A stretch of DNA of 18,275 nucleotides from Lachnoclostridium sp. UBA903 (GTDB taxonomy: Bacteria; Bacillota; Clostridia; Lachnospirales; Lachnospiraceae): NCBI GenBank assembly GCA_002294045.1, contig DBEP01000075.1, positions 1 through 18,275 of the forward strand. The letters run 5' to 3'. The notes under the pieces were generated by a model. The model was not told the DNA's origin and did no database searches. It saw nothing but the letters and a program-made list of their open reading frames with translations. A program made the translations under genes and the position numbers. The stretch's first letter is position 1; each line of letters starts with the position of its first letter. Of the stretch, positions 14,660 through 18,275 are shown piece after piece.

Positions 14660-15016
14660 ATGTATAATAAACGGTCGGTCGGCGCCAGGTATGAGCAAAC
14701 CGCAGTTGATTACCTTAAGGAGCGGGGCTATAAAATCCTGGAACAGAATTTCAGTTGCAGAACCGGAGAAATTGACATCATTGCAATGGAAAACGGTTAT
14801 CTTGTTTTCATTGAAGTAAAATACAGGAAGAATGCTGCCAAAGGATTTCCACAGGAAGCGGTGGATTTACATAAAATACGAAAAATAACTTATACCGCCG
14901 GATATTACATGCTGAAAAAACATATTCCGCCGGATTTGCCGTGCCGTTTTGATGTTGTAAATATTTTAGACCGGCATATCTCTTTAATTCAAAATGCTTT
15001 TGAAGCCATTTTCTGA
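14660..15016 (+). CDS. YraN/UPF0102 nuclease-like protein
   Basis: A 118-residue protein of the UPF0102 family with a restriction-endonuclease-like fold. The conserved core is visible: GARYEQTAVDYLKERGYKIL, then RTGEIDIIAMENGYLVFIEV with the acidic residues and the KYR that form an E/D-ExK-like site, and DLHKIRKITYTAGYYM. Its substrate is not established; DNA processing or uptake roles have been suggested for relatives. It starts three bases after the preceding gene with AAAGGAG overlapping that gene's end, which suggests translational coupling. The 93 bases before pgeF hold no obvious promoter. Confidence 0.9.
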   Translation: MYNKRSVGARYEQTAVDYLKERGYKILEQNFSCRTGEIDIIAMENGYLVFIEVKYRKNAAKGFPQEAVDLHKIRKITYTAGYYMLKKHIPPDLPCRFDVVNILDRHISLIQNAFEAIF

Positions 15017-15109
15017 CGAAATTCCTTTTTTCCCTGCAGCGGGAGCTGATGCTGACACAGTGAGAGATTAAATATTAAGAAAATGAAATTAGCATGTCGG
15101 TGATATGTA

Positions 15110-15967
15110 ATGGGTGAAAATATGAAATTTGAAAATAATAAAAATGCGGTTTTAAATACAAATAAACAAGTTCCTTTTTTTACATTTCCATGCCTGTCTG
15201 AAATTCATTTTATAAAACACGGGTTTTCAACCAGGCTCGGCGGAATTAGTACAGGTATATATGAATCCATGAATCTGGGTTTCGGGAACGGCGATGCGGC
15301 GGAAAATGTAATGGAGAACTATAATAGAATCAGTGGGAGCATAGGATTTAAACCGGAGAATATAGTTACCACGGACCAGGTCCATAATACTGAAATTAGA
15401 GTGGCAACTGTCCGGGATAAAGGAAAAGGTATAATAAAAAAACGGGATTATAAAGGAATTGACGGCCTTATAACGCAGGAGGCCGGAATTGTCCTGGCAA
15501 CCTATTATGCGGATTGTGTACCTTTATATTTTGTGGATAGAAAAAATCATGCCATAGGATTAAGTCATTCCGGGTGGCGCGGAACGGTAAAAAGAATGGG
15601 TAAAGCGACAGTGAAAGCCATGACGCAGCATTTTGGCACCGACCCGGAAGATGTTGTGGCCTTGGTCGGCCCGTCCATATGCAGAGACTGTTATGAGGTG
15701 AGTGAGGATGTAGCAGAAGCCTTTCAAAATGAATTTACCGAAATCCAGTTAAAGGATATCCTGTCGGATAATGGTAACGGTAAATACCAGCTTAATTTAT
15801 GGGAAGCAAACCGGCACATCTTCCTGGATACCGGAATAAAACCTGAAAATATACATATATCACGGGTTTGTACATCCTGTAACAGCGGCTTGTTATTTTC
15901 CCACAGGGCATCGAAAGGTAAACGGGGTACACTTGCGGCGTTTTTAATGTTAGAAGAGCAGAACTAG
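15110..15967 (+). CDS. pgeF: Laccase-domain protein, PgeF/YfiH family
   Basis: A 285-residue protein of the DUF152/YfiH family. Members act as peptidoglycan editing factors or as purine nucleoside phosphorylase/adenosine deaminase-like enzymes. The metal-site residues are present: His92 in DQVHNTEI, Cys136 in YYADCVPLYF and His153 in LSHSGWRGTV. VGPSICRDCYEV and CTSCNSGLLFSHRASKGKRG are also conserved. The start is ATG 15110 with GGTGA six bases upstream; ATG 15122 is a possible alternative. Its stop codon abuts an inverted-repeat element, so the C-terminal few residues may have been set by that insertion. Confidence 0.92.
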   Translation: MGENMKFENNKNAVLNTNKQVPFFTFPCLSEIHFIKHGFSTRLGGISTGIYESMNLGFGNGDAAENVMENYNRISGSIGFKPENIVTTDQVHNTEIRVATVRDKGKGIIKKRDYKGIDGLITQEAGIVLATYYADCVPLYFVDRKNHAIGLSHSGWRGTVKRMGKATVKAMTQHFGTDPEDVVALVGPSICRDCYEVSEDVAEAFQNEFTEIQLKDILSDNGNGKYQLNLWEANRHIFLDTGIKPENIHISRVCTSCNSGLLFSHRASKGKRGTLAAFLMLEEQN

Positions 15968-16077
15968 TGTGCTGTACCGTTCATCTTTAGCTAAACAGTG
16001 CTGAATATTTTGTCATTCCACAAGGCGGAGGACAAAATAGGCAGTGCTTTTGGGCTAATTATGAACGGTACAGCACA
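15968..16077. mobile_element. Hairpin element A after pgeF (MITE-like)
   Basis: TGTGCTGTACCGTTCAT (15968-15984) and ATGAACGGTACAGCACA (16061-16077) are perfect 17-base inverted repeats. Inner segments also pair, including TATTTTGTC (16006-16014) with GACAAAATA (16031-16039), giving a 110-base imperfect hairpin with a 16-base loop. The left end touches the pgeF stop codon. No coding capacity is seen. It could act as a terminator for both convergent genes. Confidence 0.75.
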
Positions 16078-16079
16078 TC

Positions 16080-16177
16080 AGAGCGTGTTTGAAAAAACAT
16101 TGCGCCGTTCTGAACGCCCCAATTTGTTAGAGACAAGGAGCATCCAGCCCGGCACAAGCATTTTTCAAACACACTCT
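16080..16177. mobile_element. Hairpin element B before the prs stop codon (MITE-like), repeat copy 2
   Basis: AGAGCGTGTTTGAAAAA (16080-16096) and TTTTTCAAACACACTCT (16161-16177) are inverted repeats with one mismatch in 17. The first 38 bases match 5001-5038 on the other strand at 35 positions. The right end overlaps the prs stop codon by two bases. With element A, it fills the convergent gap completely. CTAG occurs at 15964-15967 and 16176-16179, bracketing the pair. Confidence 0.75.
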
Positions 16178-17456
16178 AGCCTCCGTTATTTTTTTTATAT
16201 TCTGCCACAATATCCTGTATGCGGGTGGTGGAATTTAATATTCCATCAACAGACCTGTCATGATTGATTGTATGTATAATTAATGCAAGATAACGGCTGA
16301 CATCCACATTGGTATAATATTCTTTCTTCAATACTTCAGGAGGGCAGTAGGTAAGATTCGTGGTAAAAACCCGGTCAATAATTCCTTCCTCAAAATATTT
16401 ATCGAATTCGTCATATCCTTCTGCAAATAAACCGTGAGTCGCCGCAATGAATATTTTAGATGCTTTTCTTTTCTTCAATTCCAGAGCAATTTCCAGAATA
16501 CTCTTACCGGTAAAAATCATGTCCGCAATAATTAATACTGATTTACCTTCCACTTCCGGGCCTAAAAATTCGTATGCATATACCGGTTTTTTATTCCTGT
16601 CACCAATGCATACCCAAGGCTGGCCCGGGCTGCTGTCATATAAGAGGTGTGAATGAGCTTTTCCGGTATAAGAGTGCTCTTCTTTAACATTTTCACTTTC
16701 TGTAATATTGGAATAATAATGCCTTTTATAAAACATACCCAAATCTACGCTTAAAATGTTGGTATAAAAGACTGCTTTGGACATGACACTTTCATCCGGA
16801 CTGATAATCATGAGATGTTCGTTATCCAGTTTTAAACCTTTCTCCGTTGCCAGTAATGTCTGAATAAACTGATAGGAAGTATAGAAATTATCAAAACCGT
16901 CGATAGGAATGGCATTTTGAACACGGGGATCCAGCGCGTCAAAAGTGATGATATTTTTTACTCCCATTTTAACCAGCTCCTGTAAAGCGGTAGCACAGTC
17001 CAGGGATTCCAGATGTGTCCGTTTATTCTGCCTTCCTTCATACAAAAATGGTATGATAACATTAATGCGATGTGCTTTTCCGTTACATGCATCAATTAGG
17101 CGTTTCAGATCCTGAAAATGATTGTCGGGGGACATCCTGTTGTTCATTCCAGCTAACGTATAGTCAATGCCGTGATTTGTTACATCGGCTAAAATATATA
17201 AATCAGTACCATGAATGGATTCCTTAATAATTCCTTTTGCCTCACCCGAATTAAATCGGGGACATTCGGCATTCACCAGATATGTATCCGCCTCATAACC
17301 GGAAAAAGCCGGTAAATTAATACATTTCGAGAACTGTTCTTTCCTGGATTTTACAATTAAGGAGTTGATTTTTTCTGCCAATGGGCGAAATCCGTCCAGC
17401 GGCAGAATTTTTAAAGGCGCAACGGGAATTGTTTCCATATTATTTGCGGTTGTCAT
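16176..17456 (-). CDS. PRPP synthetase-like protein, long form with altered PRPP loop
   Basis: This 426-residue protein has two phosphoribosyltransferase-type folds, as in ribose-phosphate pyrophosphokinase, which makes PRPP from ribose 5-phosphate and ATP. PFLYEGRQNKR (136-146) matches the family's PYxxYARQDRK, and NIITFDALDPRVQNAI and MIISPDESVMSKAV match the later conserved strands. An extra stretch of about 40 residues (about 248-296) follows the KRH that replaces KRR. The PRPP loop reads IIADMIFTGKS (309-319) rather than the usual VDDxxDTGGT. The C-terminus runs on with TTNLTYCPPEVL and VDVSRYLALIIH, as in long clostridial homologues. Start 17456 follows GGAGG. The promoter is at 17490-17518. 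Enzyme activity is uncertain because of the loop. Confidence 0.82.
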   Translation of the reverse strand: MTTANNMETIPVAPLKILPLDGFRPLAEKINSLIVKSRKEQFSKCINLPAFSGYEADTYLVNAECPRFNSGEAKGIIKESIHGTDLYILADVTNHGIDYTLAGMNNRMSPDNHFQDLKRLIDACNGKAHRINVIIPFLYEGRQNKRTHLESLDCATALQELVKMGVKNIITFDALDPRVQNAIPIDGFDNFYTSYQFIQTLLATEKGLKLDNEHLMIISPDESVMSKAVFYTNILSVDLGMFYKRHYYSNITESENVKEEHSYTGKAHSHLLYDSSPGQPWVCIGDRNKKPVYAYEFLGPEVEGKSVLIIADMIFTGKSILEIALELKKRKASKIFIAATHGLFAEGYDEFDKYFEEGIIDRVFTTNLTYCPPEVLKKEYYTNVDVSRYLALIIHTINHDRSVDGILNSTTRIQDIVAEYKKNNGG

Positions 17457-17489
17457 GTTAATCCTCCATAGTGAATCTTTATCATTTTA

Positions 17490-17518
17490 TTTATAACACT
17501 CTGCTGCATATTCGTCAA
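17490..17518 (-). promoter_or_regulatory. Sigma-A promoter of the prs-like gene
   Basis: On the minus strand TTGACG (17518-17513) and TATAAA (17495-17490) are separated by 17 bases, giving a leader of roughly 25 bases to the ATG at 17456. It is oriented away from the lipoprotein promoter. Confidence 0.8.
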
Positions 17519-17576
17519 CAAATAATAGATAAAATGTTTTCTTCCTGTTATGGGTGTGATTTGCCGGAATTAATAT

Positions 17577-17606
17577 TTGACTTTTAAGTGTAATATAATA
17601 TATAAT
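17577..17606 (+). promoter_or_regulatory. Sigma-A promoter of the iron-uptake lipoprotein gene
   Basis: TTGACT (17577-17582) and TATAAT (17601-17606) are 18 bases apart. Predicted transcription starts near 17613, exactly where the Fur-like box begins. The leader before the ATG would be about 140 bases, with nothing recognisable in it apart from the AAGGAG site. Confidence 0.7.
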
Positions 17607-17612
17607 GCAAAA

Positions 17613-17631
17613 GAAAATGATTTTCATTATC
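17613..17631. promoter_or_regulatory. Fur box
   Basis: GAAAATGATTTTCATTATC matches the classical 19-base Fur consensus GATAATGATAATCATTATC at 16 of 19 positions. It overlaps the predicted transcription start of the following lipoprotein gene. A ferric-uptake-regulator type repressor bound here would block transcription when iron is sufficient. Confidence 0.8.
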
Positions 17632-17755
17632 ATAATTTTAACCGGTAATAAAACATTTGTCTACATAAAATTGATTCGATAGGCCGGCCTTTAAAATACT
17701 AAGCATACAGGCTTTTGAATCAAAAAAAAAATTTATTTTTAAGGAGATACGTTAT

Positions 17756-18275
17756 ATGAAAAATATTTACAAAATTATAATATGCTTAATAGCGGTATTC
17801 GCTTTAACGGCATGCCAAAGCAAAACAGCTACTCAGGGCAGCGGCGCACAAAGTTCAGAAACCGGTGAGGGAGCAGATACCGGTAATACTGAGGCAGAAG
17901 CATCGGCAGATACGGAAGAAACTGGTAACGACAGCAAGGAAACACGTATTGTCACCGATTTAAAAGGAGAAGCAGAGATTCCTGCCAATCCCCAAAGGAT
18001 AGCCGATTTAACCGGAGACAGTGATATGTTATCCATTCTTGGCTATAATGTGGTTGCCACGGCAAACAGTGATGCGTATGATTATACGGTATTGCCCTCT
18101 TATTTGCAGGATACCTTAAAGGAGGCTAAAATTGTCGGTTTCAGTATGCAGGATACCATGGATGTGGAAGCTATCATGTCAACGAACCCGGATTTAATTA
18201 TCATTTCCTCCAGACAGGAAAAAATGTATGATACATTAAAAGAAGTTGCTCCTACCATCATGATAGAAATGGCAC
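17756..18275 (+). CDS. Iron-siderophore-type ABC transporter substrate-binding lipoprotein (5' part)
   Basis: An open frame of 173 codons that runs off the window end. A lipoprotein signal (MKNIYKIIICLIAVFALTAC) has Cys20 as the expected lipidation site after the lipobox LTAC. A low-complexity linker rich in G, S, E, A, T and D (about 21-60) leads to a periplasmic-binding fold of the FepB/FhuD/BtuF type. The visible marks are AEIPANPQRIADLTGDSDML, LGYNVVATANSD and IMSTNPDLIIISSRQEKM. It would capture a ferric siderophore or haem outside the membrane for an ABC importer, presumably encoded beyond the window. The Fur box upstream supports an iron role. The ribosome binding site is AAGGAG. The ligand is unknown. 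Confidence 0.88.
   Translation, partial: MKNIYKIIICLIAVFALTACQSKTATQGSGAQSSETGEGADTGNTEAEASADTEETGNDSKETRIVTDLKGEAEIPANPQRIADLTGDSDMLSILGYNVVATANSDAYDYTVLPSYLQDTLKEAKIVGFSMQDTMDVEAIMSTNPDLIIISSRQEKMYDTLKEVAPTIMIEMA

Noticed and set aside
17566..17582. GGAATTAATATTTGRCT shared with 4946-4962
   Set aside because: Sixteen of 17 bases match, but the sequence is AT-rich, and at 17577 it is part of a promoter -35 box; no extended similarity was found.
1..18275. tRNA, rRNA, CRISPR array, prophage or transposase genes
   Set aside because: Looked for and not seen; no cloverleaf with CCA-type end, no regularly spaced repeats, and no integrase or transposase motif in any frame.

Overview
The window looks like a low-GC Gram-positive chromosome from class Clostridia, most likely family Lachnospiraceae. 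This rests on the AT-rich sequence, strong AGGAGG-type ribosome binding sites, consensus sigma-A promoters, signal peptidases with an SMExTL active-site box, and a gene order matching the Firmicutes ylxM-ffh-rpsP-khpA-rimM-trmD-rplS-rbgA-rnhB block. It is an inference from protein style and synteny, not a database match.

Layout. (1) 174-764: recX, a RecA regulator. (2) 831-4843: a biotin-dependent carboxyl-transfer operon with a consensus promoter. It encodes a 12S-type CoA carboxyltransferase, an OadG/MmdD-type membrane subunit, a biotin carrier and a 5S-type oxaloacetate/pyruvate carboxyltransferase, and ends at a hairpin. No beta (Na+-pump) subunit is present. (3) 4844-5187: a non-coding stretch with a perfect AT-rich palindrome and a repeat that recurs at 16080. 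(4) 5188-6544: a SpoU-type RNA methyltransferase and a GNAT acetyltransferase, 22 bases apart. (5) 6592-15967: a long housekeeping block, all on the plus strand. It carries ylxM, ffh, rpsP, khpA, rimM, trmD, rplS, a signal peptidase, rbgA, a second signal peptidase, rnhB, an FlhB-C-terminal-like gene, yraN and pgeF. It covers protein targeting (SRP), ribosome biogenesis, tRNA modification, secretion and DNA/RNA upkeep. (6) 15968-16177: two adjacent hairpin elements that fill the gap between the convergent pgeF and prs stop codons. (7) 16176-17456, minus strand: a long-form PRPP synthetase-like protein. (8) 17577-18275: a Fur-box-controlled iron-siderophore-type binding lipoprotein, cut by the window end.

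I see no phage, toxin-antitoxin, CRISPR or biosynthetic cluster. The most interesting items are the membrane-anchored transcarboxylase-like gene set with no beta subunit, a perfect 13-base dyad spanning the ylxM transcription start and Shine-Dalgarno, the family of small inverted-repeat elements (three sites, one splitting a ribosomal operon), and the altered PRPP loop of the prs-like protein.
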